This document shows positions 52,822 to 61,303 of a stretch of DNA of 64,000 bases, piece by piece. The stretch spans positions 1,054,001 to 1,118,000 of the forward strand of contig CBDDIF010000001.1 of the NCBI GenBank assembly GCA_965228785.1, written 5' to 3'. The DNA is from Hoeflea_A sp965228785 (GTDB taxonomy: Bacteria; Pseudomonadota; Alphaproteobacteria; Rhizobiales; Rhizobiaceae). The stretch's first letter is position 1. Each line of letters starts with the position of its first letter. The translations under genes and the position numbers were made by a program. The notes under the pieces were generated by a model that was given only the letters and a program-made list of their open reading frames with translations, made no database searches and was not told the DNA's origin.

Positions 52822-53976
52822 TCAAGCGATGTCCAGAAGGTCGTGGTAGAGCGACCTCGTATTCTCCGCTGTCATTTCCACGGGATTACCACCGCCGCTC
52901 GGATCGACCAGCGCGCTGGCAACCATGCGGTCGATATCCGGATCCGTCACGCCCATGGCGGCCAGGTTTTCCGGGATGCCGATGGTCGCATTCAAATTGC
53001 CGACAAAGTCATAGAAACCGTCGAAGCCGCCATCAATGCCGAGATAGGCGGCGGCCAGGGCCAGCTTGTCTTCGATCGCCGGACGGTTGAAACGCAGGAC
53101 GGCCTGCATGACAACGGCATTGGTGGTGCCGTGATGGGTGTTGTGGTGTGCGCCGACAGGGTGGCTGACCGCGTGAATGGCTCCGAGACCTTTCTGAAAG
53201 GCCGTGGCGCCCATCATGGCGGCCGACATCATGTGGGCACGCGCTTCCAGGTCGTCCGGGGTCGCATGGGCGCGGGGCAGGTTCTCCTTGACCAGGCGCA
53301 TGCCTTCCAGAGCGATACCCTGGCTCATCGGATGGTAATGCGGTGAGCAGAAAGCCTCCAGGCAGTGGGCGAAAGCGTCCATGCCGGTACCGGCAGTAAT
53401 CGCCGGCGGCATGCCGACGGTCAGCTCCGGGTCGGCGATGGACACCGATGGCAGCACTTTGGGGTGGAAGATAATCTTCTTTTCATGCGTCCCCGAATTG
53501 GTGACGACTGAGGCACGGCCGACCTCCGAGCCGGTGCCGGCTGTCGTCGGAACGGCGACGTTGGGATAGATGGCATCGGCGTCGGCGCGGGTCCACCAGT
53601 CGCCAATGTCCTCGAAGTCCCAGACCGGCCGGGTCTGGTTCGCCATGAAGGCCACCATCTTGCCAAGGTCCAGGCCGGAGCCGCCGCCGAAAGCAACGAC
53701 ACCGTCATGACCGCCCTCTTTGAACGCGGCAATGCCCTCGGCGAGATTGACGTCGCTCGGGTTCGGATCGACGTTGCTGAAGAGGGCTCGGCCGAGGCCA
53801 GCTGCCTCAAGAATATCGAGCGCTCCTGCTGTGATCGGAAGGCCGGCGAGGCCGCGATCGGTGACCAGCAGAGGCTTGGCAATGCCGGCGGCGGCACAGG
53901 CTTCGGGCAGTTCGGCGATACGTCCGGTGCCGAAACGGATAGCGGTGGGGTAGGACCAGTTGGCGGTGAGCGTCAT
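52822..53976 (-). CDS. Iron-containing alcohol dehydrogenase
   Basis: NAD(P)-dependent group III dehydrogenase of 384 residues. Dinucleotide motif VVAFGGGSGLDLGKMVAFMA near 92-111, AVPTTAGTGSEVGRASVVTN near 138-157, and the metal-binding region with the usual Asp/His set: GTGMDAFAHCLEAFCSPHYH near 190-215 and AVSHPVGAHHNTHHGTTNAV near 265-284. ATG at 53976 with GAAGAG upstream. Last gene of the operon that starts with the N-formylglutamate amidohydrolase homologue, so it may oxidise an alcohol or reduce an aldehyde made from the TRAP substrate (inference). Confidence 0.93.
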   Translation of the reverse strand: MTLTANWSYPTAIRFGTGRIAELPEACAAAGIAKPLLVTDRGLAGLPITAGALDILEAAGLGRALFSNVDPNPSDVNLAEGIAAFKEGGHDGVVAFGGGSGLDLGKMVAFMANQTRPVWDFEDIGDWWTRADADAIYPNVAVPTTAGTGSEVGRASVVTNSGTHEKKIIFHPKVLPSVSIADPELTVGMPPAITAGTGMDAFAHCLEAFCSPHYHPMSQGIALEGMRLVKENLPRAHATPDDLEARAHMMSAAMMGATAFQKGLGAIHAVSHPVGAHHNTHHGTTNAVVMQAVLRFNRPAIEDKLALAAAYLGIDGGFDGFYDFVGNLNATIGIPENLAAMGVTDPDIDRMVASALVDPSGGGNPVEMTAENTRSLYHDLLDIA

Positions 53977-54045
53977 GCGGTCAGCTCTTCTCTTACGGGT
54001 TGGAAATACGGGCAAGTATCTTAACGATCGGGAACCCGGTCATGA

Positions 54046-55398
54046 TCAGGCCCTTTCGAAACCGCGGGCGACTTCCCAGTCGGTAACGACCCGATCGAAC
54101 TCCTCCTGTTCCCACTCGGCGCAGCGGACGTAGTGGGCGACGACGTCGTCACCCATCGCCGATTTGAGCATGCCCGAATTGCGCAGGCATTCTGTGGCCG
54201 CGCGCAGCGTGGGCGGGATATCGGGTGCGTCGGTCGCGTCATAAATGTCGCCGGCGGTCGGCGGTGCGAGCGCCAGTTTCTCCTCGATGCCGGCAATGCC
54301 GGCTGCGAGCTGGGCCGCCAGCGCCAGGTAGGGATTGATATCGGAGCCGCCGATGCGGCATTCGATCCGGACACCGGACGTGCCTTCGCCGCACAGCCTG
54401 TAGCCGGCGGTGCGGTTGTCGATGGACCAGACCGATTTGGTCGGAGCGAAAGTGCCCTTGGCGAAGCGCTTGTAGCTGTTCACATAAGGCGCCAGGAACA
54501 CCATGAAGTCGGCGGTGTATTTCAGCAGCCCGGCAACGTAGTGGCGCATCAGGTCCGACATGCCGTGATCGTCGCCGGCGTCCTGGAAAGCATTTCCGCC
54601 ATCGTGCCATAGCGACTGATGGATGTGCGACGAGCTGCCGACGCGCTGGTGGTCCCATTTTGGCAGAAAGGTCGCTGCGTGGCCGTTCATCCAGGCAATT
54701 TCCTTGACGGCATGCTTGGCGATGGTGTGGTGATCCGCACAGGCCAGCGCCTCGGCATAGCGGATGTTCAATTCCTCCTGGCCGGCCTCAGCCTCACCCT
54801 TGGAGTTTTCCACCGGCACGCCCATGGCGTAAAGGTGATTGCGCAGCGGCCGCATGACCGCCTCTTCCTTGGTCGTCTGGAAGATGTGGTAGTCTTCATT
54901 GTAGCCGCTGATCGGCTCCAGGTCGCGATAGCCGCTCTTGCGGATCTCGTCGAAACTCTTTTCGAAAAGGAAGAACTCCAGCTCGGTCGCCATGACGGGC
55001 GAGAGACCCAATTCGGCGAGCCGCTCGATCTGGCGCTTGAGAACGGTGCGCGGCGCGTGCGGCACCAGGTTATGGGTGTGGTGGTCCAGCACATCGCACA
55101 GGACCAGCGCCGTGCCTTCGAGCCAGGGAACCACACGCAAAGTCGACAGATCCGGCTTCATGACATAATCGCCATAACCGGATTCCCAACTGGTCGATGC
55201 GTAACCGTCCGGCGTTGCCATTTCCAGGTCGGTGGCCAGCAGATAGTCGCAGCAATGGGTTTCTTCCCAGGCGCTGTCGACGAAATGCCGGGCGACGAAG
55301 CGCTTGCCCATCAGCCGGCCCTGCATGTCGACGATGCACGTGAGCACGGTGTCGATCGTGCCGTCGGCGACGGCGGCTTTGAGTTCGTCGAGGGTCAT
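54046..55398 (-). CDS. Glutamine synthetase family protein (gamma-glutamyl-amine ligase type)
   Basis: Cytoplasmic ATP-dependent ligase of 450 residues. Catalytic features: MATELEFFLFEKSFDEIRKS near 142-161 (metal glutamates), GEAEAGQEELNIRYAEAL near 213-230, HIHQSLWHDGGNAF near 267-280 (the histidine strand of ATP/glutamate binding), and the arginine-rich AGYRLCGEGTSGVRIECRIG near 344-363. The N-terminal beta-grasp is short (TVLTCIVDMQGRLMGKR). Such proteins include PuuA and GlnT and often join glutamate to an amine instead of ammonia. In an operon with an amidohydrolase of N-formylglutamate type and an alcohol dehydrogenase, gamma-glutamylation of an imported amine is plausible (inference). 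Confidence 0.9.
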   Translation of the reverse strand: MTLDELKAAVADGTIDTVLTCIVDMQGRLMGKRFVARHFVDSAWEETHCCDYLLATDLEMATPDGYASTSWESGYGDYVMKPDLSTLRVVPWLEGTALVLCDVLDHHTHNLVPHAPRTVLKRQIERLAELGLSPVMATELEFFLFEKSFDEIRKSGYRDLEPISGYNEDYHIFQTTKEEAVMRPLRNHLYAMGVPVENSKGEAEAGQEELNIRYAEALACADHHTIAKHAVKEIAWMNGHAATFLPKWDHQRVGSSSHIHQSLWHDGGNAFQDAGDDHGMSDLMRHYVAGLLKYTADFMVFLAPYVNSYKRFAKGTFAPTKSVWSIDNRTAGYRLCGEGTSGVRIECRIGGSDINPYLALAAQLAAGIAGIEEKLALAPPTAGDIYDATDAPDIPPTLRAATECLRNSGMLKSAMGDDVVAHYVRCAEWEQEEFDRVVTDWEVARGFERA

Positions 55399-55420
55399 AT
55401 CGGTTCCATCGATGGTGTTC

Positions 55421-55444
55421 CGGGGCAGGCAAAGGCCTGCCCCG
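55421..55444 (-). repeat. Intercistronic stem-loop between dctP and the glutamine synthetase gene
   Basis: CGGGGCAGGC (55421-55430) and GCCTGCCCCG (55435-55444) form a perfect 10-bp stem with a 4-nt loop, 9 nt after the dctP stop in the direction of transcription. No T-run. Third example in this window of a hairpin directly after a binding-protein gene. Confidence 0.7.
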
Positions 55445-55453
55445 CATGATACA

Positions 55454-56488
55454 CTAGCTGTAACGGTAGGGCCTGCCGGCCTTCTGCATGTCATCATTGT
55501 ACTTGCGGAAGATCTCGACAACCTTGGCCTTGGTCGGGCTCTCGGCGGCGACTTCGTCCCAGAACTTGACGGCGGCCTGCTCGACCTGAGCCCACTCCTC
55601 GTCGGGAATGGTGGTCAATTTCAGCTTGGTGCCGTGTACCCGCAAGTTGGCTTCGCCACCCCAGTACCACCATTGGCGATAGTAATGCGACTGGTCCATG
55701 GCCATCTGCAGCATCACCTTCAGGTTCTCGGGCAACTCATTCCAGCGCTCCATGTTGGCGAAGAAGGAACCGGCCCAGGCGCCGGAGACATTGTTGGTGA
55801 GGAAGTAGTTGGTCACATCGGCCCAACCGACCGTGTAGTCCTCGGTGATGCCCGACCAGGCAATACCGTCGAGCTCGCCGGTCTGTACTGCGACCTCGAT
55901 GTCTTCCCAGGGCAGCGTTACCGGCACCACGCCGAACTGCGACAGGAAGCGGCCTGCGGTCGGGAAGGTGAAGACCCGTTTGCCCTTGAGATCTTCCAGG
56001 CTGTTGATAGGGTCCTTGGTGGCGAAGTGACAGGGGTCCCAGGCGCCGGCCGAGATGTGCTTGACACCGACGGCCGAATACTCTTCGTCCCAGATCTCCT
56101 TCAGGCCGTACTGGTTGAACAGCACCGGCACGTCGAGCGAGTAGCGCGAGGCGAAGGGGAAGTAGCCGCCAAAAACGGTAACTTCGGTGGGCGAGGCCAT
56201 GGAGTCGTCGTCCGACTGGACGGCGTCAATGGTACCCTTCTGCATGGCGCGGAAGAGTTCGCCGGTCGGCACCAGCTGATCGGCAAAAAACAGCTCGATT
56301 TCCATTTGGCCTGCGGCGGCGGTGTTGAAGGCGTCGATCGACGGCTTGATCACATGTTCTGCGAGTGCCGGTCCTGCATAGGTCTGCATGCGCCACTTGA
56401 TCGGCGCTTGGGCCTTGACGGCGGGGGCGGCGAGAGTGGCGGCGCCGGCAATGCCGGCGGTCTTCAGGAAATTACGTCGTGACGTCAT
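55454..56488 (-). CDS. dctP: TRAP transporter substrate-binding protein, DctP family
   Basis: Periplasmic binding protein of 344 residues. ATG at 56488 follows GGAGG by five nt and gives a perfect twin-arginine signal (TSRRNFLKTAGIAGAATLAA), so it is exported folded by Tat. Mature part: IKWRMQTYAGPALAEHVIKP, GQMEIELFFADQLVPTGELF, LEDLKGKRVFTFPTAGRFLS and VAVQTGELDGIAWSGITEDY match the TRAP-binding family. It works with the DctM and DctQ proteins encoded just upstream. Ligand unknown; neighbouring enzymes suggest an amine- or amide-containing acid. Confidence 0.93.
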   Translation of the reverse strand: MTSRRNFLKTAGIAGAATLAAPAVKAQAPIKWRMQTYAGPALAEHVIKPSIDAFNTAAAGQMEIELFFADQLVPTGELFRAMQKGTIDAVQSDDDSMASPTEVTVFGGYFPFASRYSLDVPVLFNQYGLKEIWDEEYSAVGVKHISAGAWDPCHFATKDPINSLEDLKGKRVFTFPTAGRFLSQFGVVPVTLPWEDIEVAVQTGELDGIAWSGITEDYTVGWADVTNYFLTNNVSGAWAGSFFANMERWNELPENLKVMLQMAMDQSHYYRQWWYWGGEANLRVHGTKLKLTTIPDEEWAQVEQAAVKFWDEVAAESPTKAKVVEIFRKYNDDMQKAGRPYRYS

Positions 56489-56547
56489 GTCGTCCTCCGA
56501 TTTCTTCGTTGTGATTTGGCATTCCGGCTCCTTTTGCGGAGCTCTTT

Positions 56548-57870
56548 TCAGTTCCCGTAAACGGTTTCGGGGAGCCAGAGCGCGATCTGCGGGAACAGCA
56601 TGATCAGTGCCAGGCAGGCGATCATCACTCCGACGAAGGGAATGATGGAGCTGTAGATGTCGGAAAGCCTGATCTCCGGCGGCGCCATGGCGCGCATCAG
56701 GAACAGGTTGTAGCCAAAGGGCGGCGTCATGTACGCGATCTGTGTGGTGATGGTGTAGAGCACGCCATACCAGATGAGATCGAAGCCAAGCACCTTGACC
56801 AGCGGCACATAGAGCGGCGCTACGATGACCAGCATCGCGGTGTCGTCGAGGAAGGTGCCCATGATCAGGAAGCTGAGCTGCATCAGGATGAGGATCATCC
56901 ATGGGTCGAGCCCGAGCTGCTCGGTAAACAGATTGTCGATCGCCTTGACGGCGCCCAGACCATCAAACACTGCGCCGAAGCCCAGTGCCGCCAGGATGAT
57001 CCACATGAACATGCAGGAGATCGCCAGGGTCTGGCGGGTGCTGTTTTCAAACACTTCGCGGGTCATGCGACCGCGCAGAACCGCAGCAGCGAAGGCTGTG
57101 ATGGCGCCGATAGCCGAGCTCTCGACCAGAGATGTCCAGCCGTTGACGAAAGGAACCATCATGGCTGCGAAGATCGCCAGCGGCAGGATGCCGGCTTGCA
57201 GCAGCTTGAGTTTTTCAGCGCGCGGCATGGTGCGCGCTTCGTCTTTCAGCACTGGCCCGAGCGATGGCTGAAAGTGGCAGCGGATGGCAATGTACAGAAT
57301 GAACAAGCCGGCCATCATAAGCCCGGGAACAACCCCGGCCAGCCATAGCTGACCGACCGGTTGGCGCGCGATCATGGCGTATAGCACCAGCACGACCGAT
57401 GGTGGCACGAGAATACCGAGCGACGATCCGGCCTGGATCACGCCGGTCACCATGCGTTTGTCGTAGCCGCGGCGAAGCAGTTCCGGCAGGGCGATGGTCG
57501 CGCCGATTGCCATGCCGGCAACCGACAGGCCGTTCATCGCCGAGACCAGCACCATCAGTCCGATGGTGCCGATGGCAAGGCCACCGCGGACCGGCCCCAT
57601 CCAGACATGGAACATCCGGTAGAGGTCATCCGCAAGTTTCGATTCCGAGAGCACGTAGCCCATGAAGATGAACATTGGCAGCGTCAGCAGCGGATACCAC
57701 TTCATCAGCTTCATGCTGGCCGAAAACGGAATGTCTTGGCCGCCGGTGCCCCACAAAGCCAGCGCGGCGATGGCGGCAACCGCTCCAATGGCGCCGAAGA
57801 CCCGCTGCCCGGTGAACAGCATCAGCATCATGGATGCGAACATGAAGATGGCGATCATCTCATGCGACAT
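56548..57870 (-). CDS. dctM: TRAP transporter large permease, DctM family
   Basis: Inner-membrane protein of 440 residues with about twelve hydrophobic segments. Family repeats seen: LFTGQRVFGAIGAVAAIAAL, LPMFIFMGYVLSESKLADDL, GPVRGGLAIGTIGLMVLVSA, AGSSLGILVPPSVVLVLYAM, FLIMGTFLDDTAMLVIVAPL, and YMTPPFGYNLFLMRAMAPPE. The ATG at 57870 overlaps the end of the DctQ gene by 11 bp. Confidence 0.95.
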   Translation of the reverse strand: MSHEMIAIFMFASMMLMLFTGQRVFGAIGAVAAIAALALWGTGGQDIPFSASMKLMKWYPLLTLPMFIFMGYVLSESKLADDLYRMFHVWMGPVRGGLAIGTIGLMVLVSAMNGLSVAGMAIGATIALPELLRRGYDKRMVTGVIQAGSSLGILVPPSVVLVLYAMIARQPVGQLWLAGVVPGLMMAGLFILYIAIRCHFQPSLGPVLKDEARTMPRAEKLKLLQAGILPLAIFAAMMVPFVNGWTSLVESSAIGAITAFAAAVLRGRMTREVFENSTRQTLAISCMFMWIILAALGFGAVFDGLGAVKAIDNLFTEQLGLDPWMILILMQLSFLIMGTFLDDTAMLVIVAPLYVPLVKVLGFDLIWYGVLYTITTQIAYMTPPFGYNLFLMRAMAPPEIRLSDIYSSIIPFVGVMIACLALIMLFPQIALWLPETVYGN

Positions 57871-58477
57871 CGGCCGGGCGCCCCCATGAATAACCCTTGA
57901 TACAGGCAATGTCCTTGAACAGCTCGGACACCGCCTGCAGCAGCATCAGGAAAAAGCCCATGCACATGATCGTCTTGATCGGCCACAGGAATGGACGCCA
58001 TGCCGACGGGCTGCGCTCTGTGCGACCGATCACCTCGCTGGCGGCATCCGGACCGCCGGTGAGGAAAGCGCCGGCAAGTCCGGCGAAATAGGCCACCGGA
58101 TCGTCGCCCCAGTAGCCGAGGGAATAGGCTGTCGAGCCGAGACCGCCATACAGCAGCACGCCCAGATAGATCATCAGGAACAGCACCGTGAAGGAATCGA
58201 ACCAGGCTTTCTTGCGGGCGTTCCAGGAGCCATAGAAAAGGTCCATGCGCACATTGGAACCAAGCTGGATCGAATAGGGGCCGCCCATGATGTAATAGGC
58301 CACCATCGCGAACTGAGCGGTTTCGAGGGTCCACAGGGACGGCAGAAAGAAGGTCTTCGAAACAGACGACCAGAGCAGGATCGCCATCATGACGAAGAGG
58401 CCGTACATCATGATCCGGCCGATGCGGTAATTGACCGCGTCGATCACGCCGACATAGGTCGCCATGGCCCGGCTCAT
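57860..58477 (-). CDS. dctQ: TRAP transporter small permease, DctQ family
   Basis: Inner-membrane protein of 205 residues with four helices. Landmarks: NYRIGRIMMYGLFVMMAILL, TAQFAMVAYYIMGGPYSIQL, the conserved SNVRMDLFYGSWNARKKAWF, and a last helix FLWPIKTIMCMGFFLMLLQA. It is a little longer than average because of an insert around YFAGLAGAFLTGGPDAASEV. A second open frame over the same bases is spurious: only this one gives membrane helices and the DctQ pattern. ATG overlaps the amidohydrolase stop (ATGA). Confidence 0.92.
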   Translation of the reverse strand: MSRAMATYVGVIDAVNYRIGRIMMYGLFVMMAILLWSSVSKTFFLPSLWTLETAQFAMVAYYIMGGPYSIQLGSNVRMDLFYGSWNARKKAWFDSFTVLFLMIYLGVLLYGGLGSTAYSLGYWGDDPVAYFAGLAGAFLTGGPDAASEVIGRTERSPSAWRPFLWPIKTIMCMGFFLMLLQAVSELFKDIACIKGYSWGRPADVA

Positions 58478-59217
58478 GAGGATATCTCCAGGTCGGCAAT
58501 GGCCGCCTGTACCCATCCGGCCAACAGTTCCGCCATTTCGGCCTGCTTTTGGGGCGTTTCGATCAGATCGTTGCGGATTTCGATCATAACGTTGGCCAGG
58601 CCGTTTCGGGATCCATGCAGGTTCAAGGTGTGGGAGACCCCGTCATCTGGTCCGTAGGGTTCGTTCAGCCGGACATGGCAGCTGGTAAAGCGGTCGGCGA
58701 TCTCCATCATCGCGGCGGCAAGCCGGGGATCGTCTCCGTGGAGAATGCCGATTTCCGTCGTTCGCTTGCGGCCGTGATATATCGGGGTGAAGCTGTGGAT
58801 GGTTACCAGAGCGGCATCCGCTGAAGCCTTCGCAACTTCCTGCTTCAGGCATTCGCGGAAAGGCTGGTAGATCTTTTCAACCCGCTCCCTGAGGGCTGCG
58901 TCAGACAGGTCTGTATTTCCGGGAATTGCGACAATCTCGCTTACGGCGGGAACGGCGTCTTTGGCTTCAGGTGGCCGATTGCAATCATAGACCAGCCGCG
59001 ACACGCAGCCGACGACCAGAGGTGCGTTCAGGGTTCGGCTGAGCGTTTCGGCGACACCCAGTGCACCGGGGTCCCAGGCCACATGACTGCGGCGCGCGCC
59101 TTCATCCAGGCCCAATTCATTGAAGGCAGGCGGAATCCAGTTGGAAGCGTGTTCGCAGACCAGCAGCAGGCGTCGATCGCCGGCCTCGTTGAGCACCGCC
59201 ACGACCTGATCCGGCAT
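58474..59217 (-). CDS. N-formylglutamate amidohydrolase family protein
   Basis: Zinc hydrolase-type protein of 247 residues. Motifs: LLLVCEHASNWIPPAFNELG (zinc-side glutamate/histidine), RRSHVAWDPGALGVAETLSR, SRLVYDCNRPPEAKDAVPAV, and VTIHSFTPIYHGRKRTTEIG with the second histidine pair, then LNLHGSRNGLANVMIEIRND. The open frame reaches to 59409, but the promoter/operator at 59245-59280 implies a start below about 59244; MPDQVVAVLNEAG at 59217 fits. The family includes HutG-like N-formylglutamate hydrolases and relatives of unknown substrate. Head gene of the TRAP / glutamine synthetase / alcohol dehydrogenase operon. Confidence 0.88.
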   Translation of the reverse strand: MPDQVVAVLNEAGDRRLLLVCEHASNWIPPAFNELGLDEGARRSHVAWDPGALGVAETLSRTLNAPLVVGCVSRLVYDCNRPPEAKDAVPAVSEIVAIPGNTDLSDAALRERVEKIYQPFRECLKQEVAKASADAALVTIHSFTPIYHGRKRTTEIGILHGDDPRLAAAMMEIADRFTSCHVRLNEPYGPDDGVSHTLNLHGSRNGLANVMIEIRNDLIETPQKQAEMAELLAGWVQAAIADLEISS

Positions 59218-59244
59218 CACTTCATTCTGCTCTTCCAACAGCAT

Positions 59245-59262
59245 GTGAAAATAATTCTTCAC
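59245..59262. promoter_or_regulatory. Operator site 1, GTGAAAATAATTCTTCAC
   Basis: 18-bp dyad (GTGAA-N8-TTCAC) over the -10 of the minus-strand operon promoter. Near-identical to site 2, 44 bp away. Likely binding site of the divergent RpiR regulator. Confidence 0.6.
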
Positions 59263-59280
59263 ACTTGGGGCGGCTGTCAA
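59251..59280 (-). promoter_or_regulatory. Promoter of the amidohydrolase/TRAP operon
   Basis: Minus strand TTGACA (59280-59275), 18-nt spacer, AATTAT (59256-59251). The -35 is consensus; the -10 matches at four of six positions. Transcription would begin near 59244, upstream of the chosen start codon at 59217. Confidence 0.5.
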
Positions 59281-59288
59281 TATAGTTA

Positions 59289-59306
59289 CTGAAAAATTTT
59301 CTTCAC
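59289..59306. promoter_or_regulatory. Operator site 2, CTGAAAAATTTTCTTCAC
   Basis: Second copy of the dyad (TGAA-N8-TTCA), 50 bp before the rpiR-type gene; probable site of autoregulation or joint repression with site 1. Confidence 0.6.
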
Positions 59307-59355
59307 ACGCGGTCGCCATGGGCATCGATTCTTCAACCTGAAAGGGACCGAGGCG

Positions 59356-60228
59356 TTGGAACCACAGCAGACAACCGTCGCGGAGCGACTGAATGCCCGC
59401 CAGCTCCAACTGACGCGAGCCGAGCGGCAGGTTTCTGATGTGATTCTCAGCAACTACCCTGCATCGGGTCTGGGCAGCATCACCGAATTGGCGGAAGCGG
59501 CTGCTGTCTCAACCCCGACGATTGCCCGCATGGTCCAGAAGCTCGAGTTTGCCGGCTATCCCGAGTTTCAGGCCAAGCTGCGTGAAGAATTGAACGACAT
59601 CCTGTCCAATCCGATTGCCAAACGCGACACATGGGTCGCCGCGGCGCCGGACCGGCACATCCTCAACCGCTTCACCCAGGAAGCGACCGAGAATATTCGA
59701 ACCAGCCTGGAGCAGCTCGATCCCGAAGTGTTCGACCGCATCGCCAGCCTGATGGCCGACCCCGGACGCCGGGTGCATATTTCCGGCGGACGCATCACCC
59801 AGACCTTGGCCAATTATCTGTTTCTGCACTTGCAGATGATCCGTTCCAACGTCGTTCTGGTGCCGTCCAATTCGAATGCGTGGCCGCACTACCTTCTTGA
59901 TCTCAACGAGGGCGACATCCTGGCGGTGTTTGATATCCGCCGCTACGAGAGCAGCACGCAGCTTTTGGCTGAAATGGCGCGGGAGCGTGGAGCCGAGATC
60001 ATCCTTTTCACCGATCAGTGGCGCTCGCCCATCCAGGCCATCGCCAGCCACACGGTTTCGGCACGAATTACGGTTCCCTCGGCGTGGGATTCCTCCATTG
60101 CGATTTTGCTGGTGGTCGAAGCGGCTATAGCGGCAGTTCAAGAGTTGCATTGGGACGAAACCCGGGGTCGGGCTGAAGAACTGGAGGCTATTTTCGACCG
60201 CACGGGGCTTTTCCGCAAATTCGTATGA
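59356..60228 (+). CDS. RpiR/MurR-family transcriptional regulator
   Basis: Regulator of 290 residues starting at a TTG (59356) with GAGG just upstream. N-terminal HTH_6 domain (LTRAERQVSDVILSNYPASG, LGSITELAEAAAVSTPTIAR, MVQKLEFAGYPEFQAKLREE) and a C-terminal SIS domain (about 125-250: DPGRRVHISGGRITQTLANY, LAVFDIRRYESSTQLLAEMA, RGAEIILFTDQWRSPIQAIA). SIS domains usually sense phosphosugars, but several of these regulators govern amine or amino-acid catabolism. Divergent from, and most likely the regulator of, the amidohydrolase/TRAP operon. Confidence 0.92.
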   Translation: MEPQQTTVAERLNARQLQLTRAERQVSDVILSNYPASGLGSITELAEAAAVSTPTIARMVQKLEFAGYPEFQAKLREELNDILSNPIAKRDTWVAAAPDRHILNRFTQEATENIRTSLEQLDPEVFDRIASLMADPGRRVHISGGRITQTLANYLFLHLQMIRSNVVLVPSNSNAWPHYLLDLNEGDILAVFDIRRYESSTQLLAEMARERGAEIILFTDQWRSPIQAIASHTVSARITVPSAWDSSIAILLVVEAAIAAVQELHWDETRGRAEELEAIFDRTGLFRKFV

Positions 60229-60319
60229 ATTCCATCGCTGAGCGAGCCCACCACCTCGGTTGACGGGTGCGGCCCTGCGCAGCCATATAGGGCTCTCAGA
60301 ATGTCGAGGGACGCCTTAA

Positions 60320-61300
60320 ATGGTTCGCAATCTCAGCCGTCGCCTGTTGAGTTCTCTGGGCTACTGGTTTGCCGACGGAGCCCTGAAGCGCCTGCAGCAG
60401 CCCGATGTTCCCGAGATGATGGCCGGGCTGACAGATCCTGTTCGCGATTATGCGGCCACCACGCTGAAGTTGCGCGAAGAGGGGCTCGAGGCGCTCAAGA
60501 GCTTGCACCGCCACGGCCGCCTGGCCCAGCAACTGCAGGGAATCTATTTTGAGGACCGGATGGCGGAAGCGCTGGCGCAGCGCCACGGCCCGCGTTTTCT
60601 GTCGAAGCGCAATGCTCATCTGTTTTCGCAGACCTATGAGGACTCGGTGCTGGCGGAGATCTTCGCCCGGATTGGAGAGACCGACCGGACATTCGTCGAA
60701 ATCGGAGTTGAAAGCGGGCGCGAAAACGTAACGCGACTGCTGCTGCTGCTGGGTTGGCGGGGCGTCTGGATCGAAGCCGATGCCGACCACTGCGCGACCA
60801 TTCGCAAGAATTTCGCTGAGGACATCGAATCTGGTCGCCTGCACTTGGTCGAGGCACTGGCGGAGCCGGAAACAATCCAGGAACAGATCGATTCCACCGG
60901 CATCGGGCAAGAGATCGATCTCCTCAGCGTTGATATCGATCAGCACACGTCGCATGTCCTCCGGGCGATCGAAACGAAAGCGCGGGTAGCCTGTATCGAA
61001 TACAACGCCCACTTCGCACCCTCGGTGGAGTTCGAGGTGCCCTATGATCCAGACCGTTCCTGGGATGGGTCCAATGTCTACGGCTCCAGCCTGAAGACCC
61101 TGGAGCTCATTGCGCGTGAGAAGCAGATGTCCCTGGTGGGCTGCGACCTGATTGGCGTCAACGCCTATTTTGTTGCCGACGCCCAGCTAGGCGATCATTT
61201 CCTCGAGCCGTTCACTGCGGAAATGCACTACCAGCCGCCGCGCTTTCCCTACGTGCGCGGCCGTCGAGGCCATCCGCTGCCACCGATTGATGACGCATAG
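60320..61300 (+). CDS. FkbM-like SAM-dependent methyltransferase
   Basis: Probable methyltransferase of 326 residues. After a helical N-terminal part (residues 1-100) comes a Rossmann-like domain: SQTYEDSVLAEIFARIG, then TFVEIGVESGRENVTRLLLL (SAM motif I region, about 124-143), WRGVWIEADADHCATIRKNF (acidic residue of motif II), and IDLLSVDIDQHTSHVLRAIE (about 198-217). This order is that of FkbM-type O-methyltransferases, although the N-terminal helices and C-terminal tail (YQPPRFPYVRGRRGHPLPPI) are not standard. Substrate unknown; possible roles are surface polysaccharide or secondary-metabolite methylation. No pathway partners nearby. Confidence 0.75.
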   Translation: MVRNLSRRLLSSLGYWFADGALKRLQQPDVPEMMAGLTDPVRDYAATTLKLREEGLEALKSLHRHGRLAQQLQGIYFEDRMAEALAQRHGPRFLSKRNAHLFSQTYEDSVLAEIFARIGETDRTFVEIGVESGRENVTRLLLLLGWRGVWIEADADHCATIRKNFAEDIESGRLHLVEALAEPETIQEQIDSTGIGQEIDLLSVDIDQHTSHVLRAIETKARVACIEYNAHFAPSVEFEVPYDPDRSWDGSNVYGSSLKTLELIAREKQMSLVGCDLIGVNAYFVADAQLGDHFLEPFTAEMHYQPPRFPYVRGRRGHPLPPIDDA

Positions 61301-61303
61301 GCT

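Noticed and set aside
57855..58499. A second minus-strand frame over the DctQ gene
   Set aside because: The alternative frame lacks membrane helices and family motifs, while the chosen frame has both.
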